Below, piece after piece: positions 16,752-25,603 of a stretch of 64,000 nt of DNA; position 1 is the first letter of the stretch, and each line of letters begins with the position of its first letter. Below the pieces are notes generated by a model. It saw only the letters and a program-made list of their open reading frames with translations, was not told the origin of the DNA and did not search any database. Made by a program: the position numbers and the translations under genes. This DNA comes from Polyangia bacterium. Its GTDB lineage: Bacteria; Myxococcota_A; Polyangia; Nannocystales; Nannocystaceae. The stretch lies in the NCBI GenBank assembly GCA_030430565.1, contig JAUIKS010000010.1:186001-250000 (forward strand), in the 5' to 3' direction.

Positions 16752-16775
16752 CGGCCGCTCCCAGGGGAGCGGCCG
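16752..16775. terminator. Bidirectional hairpin terminator between convergent genes
   Basis: CGGCCGCTCCC and GGGAGCGGCCG form an 11-pair GC stem, preceded on the plus strand by five A residues (a T-tract when read on the minus strand). It lies between the TPR gene stop (16736) and the OmpA-type lipoprotein stop (16800). Confidence 0.85.
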
Positions 16776-16799
16776 TCGTTGGAGTCCGGGAGCTCGTCG

Positions 16800-17591
16800 C
16801 TAGCTGACGCCGAGCATCTCCTTGAGGCCCGGGATATTGCCGAGCTTCGGCATCAGGATGATCTCGATGCGGCGGTTCTGCGCGCGGCCGTCTTCGGTGC
16901 TGTTGTCGCCGATGGGGTCGTTCTCGCCGAAGCCGGCGGCGCCGATGCGGTCGGCGGGCATGCCGTGCTCGATCATGAACTGGACGACGGAGATCGCTCG
17001 CGCGGCGCTCAGGTCCCAGTTGCTCTTGAACTTCGCGGTCTTGATCGGGATGTTGTCGGTGTAGCCCGCGGCCAGGAAGTCGCGGTCCGGGACCTGCGCG
17101 AGGGCCTCGGCCACGGTCGTGAGCGCGGAGGCGGCCTCGTCCTTGAGCGTGGATTTACCCGAGGCGAACAGGATCTCGCTGGCCATCTTCACGACCACGC
17201 GTCCGCGGCGGAACTGCAGCTTGATGGTGCCGGCGTCGACCAGCGCCTTCAGGCGCGCGAACAGGTCTTTGTAGACCTGCAGCTCCTTCATGCGCTTGGC
17301 CTTCTCGGCCCGGAGCTCGTCGAGCTCCTTCTTGGTCAGGCCGGCCTCTTTGGCCAGCTGCTCGAGCTGATCGTTGAGATTCTTGATCTCATCCTCCAGC
17401 TCGGCGATCTTGACTTTTAGATCCTTGTTCTCGGCCTGGAGCTTCTTGTTCTTGGCTTTTTCGTCCTCGAGGTCCTTCTCGGTCTTCGCAAGCTTGTCCT
17501 GAGCCTCCGCCAGGGCGGCTTCGAGCTCTTTCTTTCCGCAGCCTGCAACGAGCAGACTCGAGACCAACACGGCGACGGCAGCGCTTCGCAT
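16800..17591 (-). CDS. OmpA-family peptidoglycan-binding lipoprotein with coiled coil
   Basis: A 263-residue lipoprotein. The lipobox is LVAGC (Cys about 18), then CGKKELEAALAEAQ begins a coiled coil of about 100 residues rich in Lys/Glu heptads (LAKTEKDLEDEKAKNKKLQ...LNDQLEQLAKEAGL). The C-terminal OmpA-like domain (about 130-250) contains the peptidoglycan-binding signature: ILFASGKSTLKDEA, GYTDNIPI, NWDLSAARAISVVQFMIEHGM, GFGENDPI and the Asp/Arg pair in GRAQNRRIEIIL. It therefore probably tethers the outer membrane or a coiled-coil stalk to the wall, or acts as a stator. ATG 17591 is chosen for the signal peptide. It is divergent from ftsK. Confidence 0.93.
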   Translation of the reverse strand: MRSAAVAVLVSSLLVAGCGKKELEAALAEAQDKLAKTEKDLEDEKAKNKKLQAENKDLKVKIAELEDEIKNLNDQLEQLAKEAGLTKKELDELRAEKAKRMKELQVYKDLFARLKALVDAGTIKLQFRRGRVVVKMASEILFASGKSTLKDEAASALTTVAEALAQVPDRDFLAAGYTDNIPIKTAKFKSNWDLSAARAISVVQFMIEHGMPADRIGAAGFGENDPIGDNSTEDGRAQNRRIEIILMPKLGNIPGLKEMLGVS

Positions 17592-17739
17592 GGAGCGCAG
17601 CGTACCGCAGGTAGGTCCGTTTTTTGATCTCGTGCGCGGCCTGTGTAGGATAGTGTGTGAGGACCCACGAGTAGGCGGTATCGGTTTGAAATCACAAAGA
17701 AAACCCGCCAGAGGGCGAACGCGAGGCGCGAATCGGAGC

Positions 17740-20700
17740 ATGCCGAGATCGGCCGAAGGGCCGCGGATCCCACGCCCATGGGGTGAATTTCTCGGGGTCG
17801 CGCTGCTCGCTCTTGGCGCGCTCACGCTCGGGGGGTTGTTCTCCTATCAATTCGGCGATGGATCGCTGATGGGGCCGGTTGGCGCGTTGGTCGCGGGCTC
17901 GCTGTACAGCGCGTTCGGGATGGCCGCCTATCTCCTCGGCGCGGGGGTCATCGGTCTCGGGGTCAAGGCGCTGATCGGCGACGACATCGACGTCCGCCCC
18001 GGCGAGGCGATCGGCTTCATCGCCGCGACCGTGGCGTTCTGCGTCCTCCTCCACGTCACCTTCCCCGAGTACCGCGTCCACGGCTTCACGGTCGGCGGGC
18101 TGACGGGCGAGCTGCTCGGCGAGATCAGCCTCGGGCTGTTCGGCTTCGCCGGCACCTACGTCGTCTCGCTCGCGGCGCTCTGCTCGGGGCTCATCATCTC
18201 GACGCCGCTGTCTTTGGATCACCTGATCTACGGCGCCAAGCTGCTCGCCCACGGTACGGCGGCGGTCGGCGTCTACCTGTGGACGATGGCCTCGGGCGTG
18301 GTCGCGGCGATCCGCGAGGGGGGCGTCGACGACGAGGAGGACGACGAGGAATTGGAGCGCGCGTCGCGTCGCCGCTCCGCGCGGAACCGTCGTCGCCCGA
18401 CCGGCTCGCAGCTCGATCTCGGCCTCGAGGCTGATGAGGAGTACGACGAGGAGTACGAGCTCGAGGCGCTCGAGGACGAGGCCGAAGACGACGCCGCGCT
18501 CGCGGAGGACGAGGCCTCCGCGGAGGGCGAAGAGGCGCTCGCGGAGGACGAGGAGTACGAGTACGTCTACGTCGACGAGGATGAGGAAGAGGACGAGGAG
18601 TACGAGTACGTCTACGTCTACGAGGACGAGGACGGGGAGTACGAGCTCGAGGAGGACCCGGAAGCAGGCGAGCTCGAGGAGGAAGAGGACGAGGAAGAGA
18701 AGCCCTCCACTCGCTCGCGTCGCAAGAGCAGCAAGAAGAAGCCCGTCGACGGCACCAAGCGCCCGCGCAAGAACCGTCGTGTCGCGTCGGATGACGCCGA
18801 GTCGAAGTCGAAGTCGAAGTCGAAATCGAAGTCAAAATCGAAGTCGAAATCGAAATCGAAGTCGAAGTCGAAGTCGAAGTCGAACGATGACGTGGCCGCT
18901 GAGACAGAGGTGCTGGACGAGCTGCCCGAGATCGTCGTCCCGGCGGGGCCGGACGTGGTCGTGGCGCGGCCGGCTCGGCGCGAGCCGATCGTCGACACCG
19001 GCGACGTCGAGATCGGCGATCGTCAAGACGACCAAAAAGCCTCCGAGACCGAGAACGGCGTCGAGCCTGATCGCCCCGTCGCCGAGGACGAGCCGAGCGG
19101 CGACAAGAGCCGGGGCGGCAAGAAGCCGCCGCCCCGCGCCCACGAGCTCGCGGCGCGGGCCGCGAAGGCCGTCGCCGAGCGCACGGGGGCCGCGAGCGAT
19201 GACTCGAGCGACGCGGACAAGGGCGTCAAGTCGATCCCGGGGATCGTCCGCCTCACCACCGGCGCCTACAAGCTCCCGCCCGGCAAGCTGTTCGAATCCG
19301 CGAACGCGACCACCACGGATGTCGACAAGGGCTTCGTGCTCGAGCAGGCCGAGCGCATCGAGCACGCGCTCGCGCAGTTCAGGATCCAGGGCAAGGTCAC
19401 CAAGATCCACCCGGGCCCGGTGATCACGCGCTACGAGTTCAAGCCGCAGCCGGGCGTCAAGCTGTCGAAGATCGAGAGCCTCGAGAACGACCTGGCGATG
19501 GCGCTCGAGGCGATTCGGATCCGCATCCTCGCGCCGATCCCCGGCAAGGCCACGGTCGGCTTCGAGGTCCCCAACAAGTCCCGCGAGATCGTCTACATCA
19601 AGGAGATCCTCGACGGCGACGCCTTCGGCGCGGGGCGCAAGGCCAAGCTGCCGATGGCGCTCGGAAAAAATATCACCGGCAAGCCGATCGCCATCGACCT
19701 CGCCCGCGCGCCGCACCTGCTGGTCGCCGGCGCGACCGGCTCGGGCAAGTCCGTGGGCGTCAACAGCATGATCTGCTCGCTGCTGTTCTCGTGCTCGCCC
19801 GAGGATGTCCGGATGATCATGATCGACCCGAAGATGCTCGAGCTGAGCATCTACAAGGACATCCCGCACCTCTTGCAGCCGGTGATCACCGACGCCGAGC
19901 AGGCCAACCTCGCGCTGCGCTGGGCGGTCGACGAGATGGAGCGCCGCTACGCGGTGCTGAGCGCGGCGCAGGTCCGCGACATCGGCGGCTACAACAAGAA
20001 GCTGCCGCGCCTGATCAAGGAGTGGGAGGGCGAGAAGAAGGCGCTCGAGCAGGCCGCCGCGGACGCCAGCGCGGACGCGAGCAGCGAGGGCGAGGACGCC
20101 ATGAACGGCGGCGAGCTGCCGGGCATCATGGTCGACGCCGCCGGCGGGATGACGCCGGTCTCGAGCATGGACATTGACCAGAAGCTGGGCCCGATCCCCG
20201 AGAAGATGCCCTACGTGGTCATCGTCATCGACGAGTTCGCCGACCTGATGATGGTCGCGAGCAAGGAGGTCGAGGCCAGCGTCGCGCGCATCGCCGCGAA
20301 GGCCCGCGCCGCCGGCATCCACCTCATCCTCGCGACCCAGCGGCCGAGCGTCGACGTCATCACCGGCACGATCAAGAACAACTTCCCCTCGCGCATCGCG
20401 TTCCAGGTCACGAGCGACATCGACTCGCGGACGATCCTCGACCAGAAGGGCGCCAAGCAGCTGCTGGGCATGGGCGACATGCTCTACATGGACCGCGGCA
20501 CGCAGCCGCAGCGCGTGCACGGCTGCTTCGTCTCGGAGGACGAGATCCTCGAGGTCGTCGCCTTCATCAAGAAGCAGGCGCGCCCGGTCTACAACCAAAA
20601 GATCACGGCCAAGCGCGCCGACATGGACGAGGACAAGCCCGAGCGCAAGGTCGACGTGCTCTACGACAAGGCGGTGCAGGTCGTCGCCGAGGCCCAGAAG

Positions 20701-20841
20701 GTCAGCACCAGCATGATCCAGCGGCGCCTCAACATCGGCTACAACCGCGCGGCCAAGATCGTCGACATGATGGAGGAAGACGGCGTCATCGGGCCGTCCC
20801 GCGGCACGACGCCGCGCGAGGTGTACATCGGCGCGCTCTGA
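17740..20841 (+). CDS. ftsK: DNA translocase FtsK/SpoIIIE family
   Basis: A 1033-residue division-associated DNA pump that resolves chromosomes at the septum. An N-terminal membrane region has about four hydrophobic segments (residues about 18-185). Residues about 195-550 are an unusually charged linker: acidic E/D/Y stretches such as EYEYVYVDEDEEEDEEYEY and a perfect (Ser-Lys)13-Ser run. The motor has Walker A GATGSGKS near 665-672, PKMLELSIYKDIPHLL, Walker B IVIDEFADLMM near 826 and ATQRPSVDVITG. A winged-helix gamma domain (VSTSMIQRRLNIGYNRAAKIVDMMEEDGV) at the end reads KOPS-like polarity sequences. ATG 17740 follows a GGAG; the gene is divergent from the OmpA lipoprotein. Confidence 0.96.
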   Translation: MPRSAEGPRIPRPWGEFLGVALLALGALTLGGLFSYQFGDGSLMGPVGALVAGSLYSAFGMAAYLLGAGVIGLGVKALIGDDIDVRPGEAIGFIAATVAFCVLLHVTFPEYRVHGFTVGGLTGELLGEISLGLFGFAGTYVVSLAALCSGLIISTPLSLDHLIYGAKLLAHGTAAVGVYLWTMASGVVAAIREGGVDDEEDDEELERASRRRSARNRRRPTGSQLDLGLEADEEYDEEYELEALEDEAEDDAALAEDEASAEGEEALAEDEEYEYVYVDEDEEEDEEYEYVYVYEDEDGEYELEEDPEAGELEEEEDEEEKPSTRSRRKSSKKKPVDGTKRPRKNRRVASDDAESKSKSKSKSKSKSKSKSKSKSKSKSKSNDDVAAETEVLDELPEIVVPAGPDVVVARPARREPIVDTGDVEIGDRQDDQKASETENGVEPDRPVAEDEPSGDKSRGGKKPPPRAHELAARAAKAVAERTGAASDDSSDADKGVKSIPGIVRLTTGAYKLPPGKLFESANATTTDVDKGFVLEQAERIEHALAQFRIQGKVTKIHPGPVITRYEFKPQPGVKLSKIESLENDLAMALEAIRIRILAPIPGKATVGFEVPNKSREIVYIKEILDGDAFGAGRKAKLPMALGKNITGKPIAIDLARAPHLLVAGATGSGKSVGVNSMICSLLFSCSPEDVRMIMIDPKMLELSIYKDIPHLLQPVITDAEQANLALRWAVDEMERRYAVLSAAQVRDIGGYNKKLPRLIKEWEGEKKALEQAAADASADASSEGEDAMNGGELPGIMVDAAGGMTPVSSMDIDQKLGPIPEKMPYVVIVIDEFADLMMVASKEVEASVARIAAKARAAGIHLILATQRPSVDVITGTIKNNFPSRIAFQVTSDIDSRTILDQKGAKQLLGMGDMLYMDRGTQPQRVHGCFVSEDEILEVVAFIKKQARPVYNQKITAKRADMDEDKPERKVDVLYDKAVQVVAEAQKVSTSMIQRRLNIGYNRAAKIVDMMEEDGVIGPSRGTTPREVYIGAL
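18802..18882 (+). repeat. Hexanucleotide repeat encoding Ser-Lys run in ftsK
   Basis: Twenty-seven codons alternate TCG/TCA (Ser) and AAG/AAA (Lys), a hexanucleotide repeat TCGAAG with a few synonymous changes. The synonymous changes suggest that the peptide, not only the DNA, is kept. It lies in the disordered linker between membrane and motor domains. Confidence 0.97.
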
Positions 20842-20908
20842 GCGGGCCTCGGCCCCGGGGCCGAGCGCCGCGGCGTCGGCGGAGCGCCTGCGCGTTTGGC
20901 TGTGCGCC

Positions 20909-23647
20909 GTGATCGTCCCGCTCGCGCGGCTGCTCGCCGACGCCGCGCCCGCGTCGCTCGACGATGAACGGCTCGCGCGGCTTGGGCGAGAGGCGCGCGC
21001 GCTCGTGATGCGCGCGCTGCTCGTCGCGTCGGCGCCCGACCGAGCTGGCCGATCAGACATCATGGCCATGACGCTCGAGGCGCTCCGCGAGCAGCTCCTC
21101 GCTCGCGGCCGCGCGGTGACGACAGCGGAGCTCGCGGGGGTCCGCGACGCGCTCTCGTCCGGGGATGATCCCGCGGCGCTCGAGCTCGCCCGCGCGGGGC
21201 CCGAGGTGCTGGGCGCGCTGCACGAGCTCATCCTCGAGTACGAGCTCGCGGTGGCGACGCGCCCGCTGGTCGCCGCGGGCCGCGGGCATCGGGCGGCGCG
21301 CGCGGGCGAGCGCGTCGACGTCGAGCACGGCGGGCTCTACCTCAGCCGCACCGCGGACGCGCGCAAGCGGGCGGGCGTGTACTTCACCCCCGACTTAGCG
21401 ATCGCGCACCTGCTGGACCACGCCCTCGAGCCGGCGCTCGAGGAGCACGCGCGGCGGCTCGACGCGCTGCCTGATGACGACGCCCGCGCCGCCGCGCTCT
21501 TCGACCTGCGCGTCGCCGACCTGTCGATGGGGGCGGGTCACTTCCTGCGCGCGGCGGCGGATCGGATCGCGCGGCGGCTGTCCGCGTACCTCCGCGACCG
21601 GGTGAGCGTAGGCGGGCGGCTGGGCGACATTTTTACAAAAATAAAAAACCCGCGCTCGCTTCGCGTCGCGGTCGCCGAGCGCTGCGTGTACGGCGTCGAC
21701 ATCGATCCTGAGACGGTCGCGCTGGCGCGCTGGGGCCTCGGGCTGGGCGCCGAGGCCACCGGGAGGCGCGGCCAGCTGCTCGTCGGGGACGCGCTCTTGG
21801 GGGTAGCGACCCCTGACGAGCTGGCGCGGCTGCTGGCGCCCTACGACGTCGCGGCGGAGTGGTTGCGCGCGCGCGCGCGCGAGGGCCCGCGCGCGCGGGC
21901 TGCCTGCGAGCTCGCCGTGGACCTCTTGATCGCCGAGCGCGCCTCGCCCTCTCCGGCGACGCGAGGCCTGTTTGAAAAAGTCCTTTGGGGCATGTCTGAA
22001 AACGCTAGCGAGGCAGCGCGGGCGCGGGCGCGGGCGCGGGAGGTGCTGGGCGCGGTCAAGCCGCTGCACCTCCCGCTGGCGCTGCCGTCGCTGTTCTCCG
22101 AGGGGCGCGCGGGCTTCGACGTGATCGTCGGCAACCCGCCGTGGGAGGAGGTGACCGTCGAGGCCGATCGGTTCTGGAGCCGCTGGTCCCCCGGGCTGCA
22201 GGCGCTGCCCCAGCGCGAGCGAGAGCGCGAGATCGCGGCGCTGCGGGCTCGCCACCCCGAGCGCCAGCGTCGCTTCGAGGCCGCGCGCGCCGAGCTCGAG
22301 CGCCGCCGTCGCGCGCTGCTCGCGGGGCCGTTTCCCGGGCTCGGCACCGGCGACCCCGATCTGTACAAGGCGTTCACGTGGCGGCTGCTGGCGCTCACCC
22401 GCGCGGGCGGGCGCATCGGGGTCGTGCTGCCGCGCAACGCCTTCGTCGCCAAGGGCTCCGCGCGCTGGCGCCGGCAGCTGCTCGAGGCGGGCGCGTTCGA
22501 AGAGCTGACGTTCTTGAGCAACCGCGGCGGCTGGGTGTTTCGCGACGTGCACCCGCAGTACACCATCGCGCTGGCGACGATCCGGCGGCCGGCTCCGGGC
22601 GAGGCGAAGGAGCGGGGCGAGCTGGCGCTGCGCGGCCCGTTCCACGCGCGCGCGCAGTTTGAAGCGGCGCGGCGCGCCGCCGGGGCCCGCGTCGAGGTCG
22701 GCGCGCTGCTCGGCGGGTCCGAGACCGCCGCGTTCCCGCTGCTGCCCGAGGAGGGCACGGCCGCGATCTGGGCGCGGATGCGTCGGGCGCCGCGGCTCGA
22801 TCTCGACGAGGCGGGTCAGTGGCGCGCGCGGCCCTGCGCGGAGCTGCACGCGACCCAGGACAAGTCCGAAATGTTGTTCGGGACAGATCTTCAAGATCGG
22901 GGGGGCGGCGAAGGAGCGCGCGTCACCTGGCCGGTCTACAAGGGCGGCTCGTTTGATCTGTGGCGCTGCGACACCGGCCGCCACTACGCGCGCGTCGACG
23001 CGGAGGCGATCCAGGCGCTCTTGCAGGGGCGCAGGCTGCGGGCGTCTCGACGCTCGCCGATGGGGGAGTTTTCGAAGCGCTGGCGCGAGGACCCGCGCAC
23101 GCTGCCGTGCCTCGCGCCGCGGATCGCGTTCCGCGATGTCACGCGCGCGACCGACAGCCGGACGATGCGGGCCGCGCTCGTCCCCGGCGAGCGCGTGCTC
23201 GCCAACCAGGCGCCCTACCTGCTGTGGCCGCGGGGCGACGCGCGCGATGTCGCGTATGTCCTCGGGGTCCTGTGCTCGATCCCCTTCGACTGGTACGCGC
23301 GCCGCTTCGTCGAGACGCACATGAACTTCCACGTGCTCAACCCGGCGCCCGTCCCGAGGCCGTCACGCCGCGATCCGCGCTGGCGTCGGGTGGTCGCGCT
23401 CGCGGGGCGGCTCGCGGCCGTGGACGATCGCTTCGCCGGCTGGGCGCGCGAGGTCGGCGTCGACTGCGGGCCGTTGTCCGCGGAGCGCCGCGCGAGCTCG
23501 ATCGCCGAGCTCGACGCGCTCGTGGCCCGGCTCTACGGGCTCGACGCGGCCGCGACGGCGCACGTGTTCCGGACCTTTCACATCGGGTGGGACCCCGGCC
23601 CGCGGCTGCGCGCGGCGCTCGAGTTTCACCGTCGCTGGGGCGACTGA
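20909..23647 (+). CDS. Eco57I-type N6-adenine DNA methyltransferase, possibly a type IIG/BREX-like enzyme
   Basis: A 912-residue protein starting at GTG 20909. The methylase core has VYFTPDLAIAHLLDHAL (motif X), DLSMGAGHFLRAAADR (motif I, SAM), VYGVDIDPETVALARWGL (motif II) and FDVIVGNPPWEEV with N409-P-P-W (motif IV), with IGVVLPRNAFVAKGS after it. The long C-terminal half (about 560-912) is probably target recognition, with blocks such as VYKGGSFDLWRCDTGRHYA and FRDVTRATDSRTM and VLANQAPYLL. I see no clear nuclease domain: the N-terminal 140 residues are helical and lack PD-(D/E)XK. No specificity subunit or nuclease adjoins. It could be an orphan methylase or the modification part of a scattered defence system. 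Confidence 0.87.
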   Translation: MIVPLARLLADAAPASLDDERLARLGREARALVMRALLVASAPDRAGRSDIMAMTLEALREQLLARGRAVTTAELAGVRDALSSGDDPAALELARAGPEVLGALHELILEYELAVATRPLVAAGRGHRAARAGERVDVEHGGLYLSRTADARKRAGVYFTPDLAIAHLLDHALEPALEEHARRLDALPDDDARAAALFDLRVADLSMGAGHFLRAAADRIARRLSAYLRDRVSVGGRLGDIFTKIKNPRSLRVAVAERCVYGVDIDPETVALARWGLGLGAEATGRRGQLLVGDALLGVATPDELARLLAPYDVAAEWLRARAREGPRARAACELAVDLLIAERASPSPATRGLFEKVLWGMSENASEAARARARAREVLGAVKPLHLPLALPSLFSEGRAGFDVIVGNPPWEEVTVEADRFWSRWSPGLQALPQREREREIAALRARHPERQRRFEAARAELERRRRALLAGPFPGLGTGDPDLYKAFTWRLLALTRAGGRIGVVLPRNAFVAKGSARWRRQLLEAGAFEELTFLSNRGGWVFRDVHPQYTIALATIRRPAPGEAKERGELALRGPFHARAQFEAARRAAGARVEVGALLGGSETAAFPLLPEEGTAAIWARMRRAPRLDLDEAGQWRARPCAELHATQDKSEMLFGTDLQDRGGGEGARVTWPVYKGGSFDLWRCDTGRHYARVDAEAIQALLQGRRLRASRRSPMGEFSKRWREDPRTLPCLAPRIAFRDVTRATDSRTMRAALVPGERVLANQAPYLLWPRGDARDVAYVLGVLCSIPFDWYARRFVETHMNFHVLNPAPVPRPSRRDPRWRRVVALAGRLAAVDDRFAGWAREVGVDCGPLSAERRASSIAELDALVARLYGLDAAATAHVFRTFHIGWDPGPRLRAALEFHRRWGD

Positions 23648-23685
23648 CCGAGCGGACAGGCTTAGAAAAAACCTTGGACAAAGAC

Positions 23686-23714
23686 CGCGCCGCGCCCGGG
23701 TCGGGCGCGGCGCG
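23686..23714 (+). terminator. Strong hairpin after the methyltransferase
   Basis: A perfect 13-pair GC stem, CGCGCCGCGCCCG with CGGGCGCGGCGCG around a GGT loop, located 39 bases after the stop. There is no T-tract, so factor-dependent or bidirectional action is possible; the next gene converges from the other side. Confidence 0.7.
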
Positions 23715-23741
23715 ATGAGAGGATCCTGATCGAGGGCGCTC

Positions 23742-24239
23742 CTACAGCGAGAGCGAGCCGCTGCGGATCAGGTAGGCGAGCCTCTCACGCTGCTCCTCGT
23801 TGAGCAGCGCGTGAAGCTTTTGAAGGGCCGCGATCACGGCCTGGCTGAGGCGCTCGGCGCTCTTGGCACGGGCGCTCGCCGCCTCGGCGGCCGCCTGCGC
23901 GTCGAAGGCCTCGCCGCCGAGCAGCTCGGCCATCGCGCTGACGGTGCGCCGGTTGTCGACGGCCGCCTGCGCGCGCTCGGTCTTGAGCGCGTCGATGATG
24001 ACGGCGAGCTCGGCCGCTTGGCGCTCGTCGAGATCGAGCTTGTGGATCAGGAAGCGCAGGGGGCGACGGACGCCGAAGCCGAAGCCGGCCCCGCCGCCGA
24101 AGCCTGGGCCGCGCGATGACGGGGAGCCGAGCTTATTTTCGAAAAAGCCCGATCCGGTCCACTCCGAGCGCGGGCCGCAGCGCGCGGAATTGTGAAGGTG
24201 CTGCATTTCCTTCCACCAGCGGAAAAATCCGGGATGCAT
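23742..24239 (-). CDS. Spy/CpxP-like (LTXXQ-type) periplasmic-style helical protein
   Basis: A 165-residue protein with a Gly/Phe-rich segment (about 43-57) followed by four predicted helices: HKLDLDERQAAELAVIIDALKTERAQAAVDNRRTVSAMAELL then LSQAVIAALQKLHALLNEEQRERLAYLIR. The L-D-E-R-Q and L-N-E-E-Q-R-E-R-L-A-Y-L-I-R pieces are the twin motifs of the Spy/CpxP/CnrX metal-sensor and chaperone family. No clear signal peptide is visible in the frame, so export is uncertain and the true start may differ. A role in envelope stress or metal response is an inference from the family. Confidence 0.65.
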   Translation of the reverse strand: MHPGFFRWWKEMQHLHNSARCGPRSEWTGSGFFENKLGSPSSRGPGFGGGAGFGFGVRRPLRFLIHKLDLDERQAAELAVIIDALKTERAQAAVDNRRTVSAMAELLGGEAFDAQAAAEAASARAKSAERLSQAVIAALQKLHALLNEEQRERLAYLIRSGSLSL

Positions 24240-24638
24240 GATTCAGTTGTTCTCCTTCGCCGGGGCGATCGCGCCCGGCGGGTCTGGTTTGTCGGTGTCG
24301 CCACCGACGCGCCGCGCGGGCCCCATGCCGCGCGCGACTCGGCAAGCGTGGGCCCGGGGGGCGCCATGTCAACGCGTCGGGCTTCTCCTGCGGGGTCTTC
24401 GTGAGCCTGGAAACCGGCGGCAATAGGCTTCTGAACAGTGTTTTGTGGTGTTTGGCGATGACGGAATTCCCGCGGGCCGAGGTAGATCGATTGCTCGCGG
24501 CTAGCGTGGGATGTACAGGTGAGGACGGTGACGCGCGGCCGGCACAGGCGCCAGCGTCCACGCGCGAGATGGCGCGCCCGTGAATCGCACACGCGCGCCG
24601 AACGTCTGACCGGATACGCAGCGACGAGCGTCTCGAAC
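24240..24638. other. Intergenic region, nothing supported
   Basis: About 400 bases between the Spy-like gene and lolA start sites (divergent). Small open frames occur on both strands, but their composition and lack of starts or signals do not support genes. Promoters of both flanking genes should lie here. Confidence 0.35.
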
Positions 24639-25382
24639 ATGATTCGTTTTCAGTTCCGCCCCCGACTCCTTCAAAAGCTCTCCCTGTCCACGCTGGCGCT
24701 CGGGCTCGTGCTCAGCGCGGGGACACAGGCCAACGCTGAGCCGGCCGCGGCCGCGGCAGCCGCCGCGACGGCCACGCCCCAGCGCGGCACCGCCTCGGGC
24801 GTGCTAGCGAAGGTCCAGGCCTTCTACGACGGCACCCGCGACATGTCGGCGGCGTTTCAGCAGACCTACATCAACCGGGTGTACGGCCAGCACAAGGTGA
24901 CCAAGGGCGCGCTGCGGATCATGAAGCCCGGGCGCATGGTCTGGGACTACGAGTCTGACGCGGATCCTGACTTCTACGTCGACGACGACAAGCTGTGGGT
25001 GATCGAGAACGACACGCGGCAGGTCGTCAGCCAGACGGTCAAGGGCAACGCCAACCTGGCGGGCGCGACCAAGTTCTTGTTCGGCGGGCAGAAGCTCATC
25101 AAGACCTTCAAGGTGCGGCTCGCGAGCGACAAGCTCATCAAGCGCTTCGGCGTCGCCGGTCACACGGTGATCGAGATCAAGCCGAAGGAGAAGAACCCGC
25201 ACTACAAGTCGATGCTCTTGATCGTCGACGACCTCACGGGTCGCGTCGACGCCTTCGTGGTCCGCAACCAAGACAACAGCATCAATCACTTCGAGCTGTC
25301 AGACATCAAGCTCAACACCGGCCTCGACGCGAAGACCTTCAAGTACGAGGTCCCGGAGGGCTACGTCGAGACGCATCAGTAG
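24639..25382 (+). CDS. lolA: Outer-membrane lipoprotein carrier LolA
   Basis: A 247-residue periplasmic chaperone that ferries lipoproteins from the LolCDE complex to the outer membrane. A long signal peptide (LLQKLSLSTLALGLVLSAGTQANA) is followed by an Ala/Thr-rich spacer and the LolA fold: VLAKVQAFYDGTRDMSAAFQQTY, GALRIMKPGRMVWDYES (the conserved G-x-L-x-x-x-K-P-G-x-x-x-W-x-Y), DDDKLWVIENDTRQVV and MLLIVDDLTGRVDAFVVRNQDNS. ATG 24639 is the signal-peptide start. A LolA is needed here given the very large number of lipoproteins encoded in the window; no LolB is nearby, as in many non-gamma bacteria. Confidence 0.92.
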   Translation: MIRFQFRPRLLQKLSLSTLALGLVLSAGTQANAEPAAAAAAAATATPQRGTASGVLAKVQAFYDGTRDMSAAFQQTYINRVYGQHKVTKGALRIMKPGRMVWDYESDADPDFYVDDDKLWVIENDTRQVVSQTVKGNANLAGATKFLFGGQKLIKTFKVRLASDKLIKRFGVAGHTVIEIKPKEKNPHYKSMLLIVDDLTGRVDAFVVRNQDNSINHFELSDIKLNTGLDAKTFKYEVPEGYVETHQ

Positions 25383-25603
25383 CGTCGCGCTCGCGGGCGC
25401 GGGGGCGGTGTCGACCGGGTCGATATCGCCCCTCTCGCGTTTAAAGCTCCGTAGAGAATCGCGCCGGGTGAGCGGCTTCGTGACCCCGTGACGTGTTGCG
25501 CGGCCGGCACCGCGACTGCTACCGTCGCGGCCGGTCGTTGTCGCTCGCGACGTCGCGCGTCATGGGGGCGCGGGCGAGCGAGGGCCGCGAGCGGGAGCGT
25601 GAC

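Noticed and set aside
18832..21231. Minus-strand open frame of 799 codons over ftsK
   Set aside because: A shadow of ftsK caused by high GC; the peptide is Arg/Leu/Asp/Val rich with no motif, and it also spans the adjacent methylase start.
21395..23332. Minus-strand open frame of 645 codons over the methyltransferase
   Set aside because: Antisense shadow of the methylase; no domain or ribosome site.
24047..24640. Minus-strand open frame of 197 codons upstream of lolA
   Set aside because: Low-complexity Arg/Ala/Ser composition, overlaps the Spy-like gene in another frame; no support.
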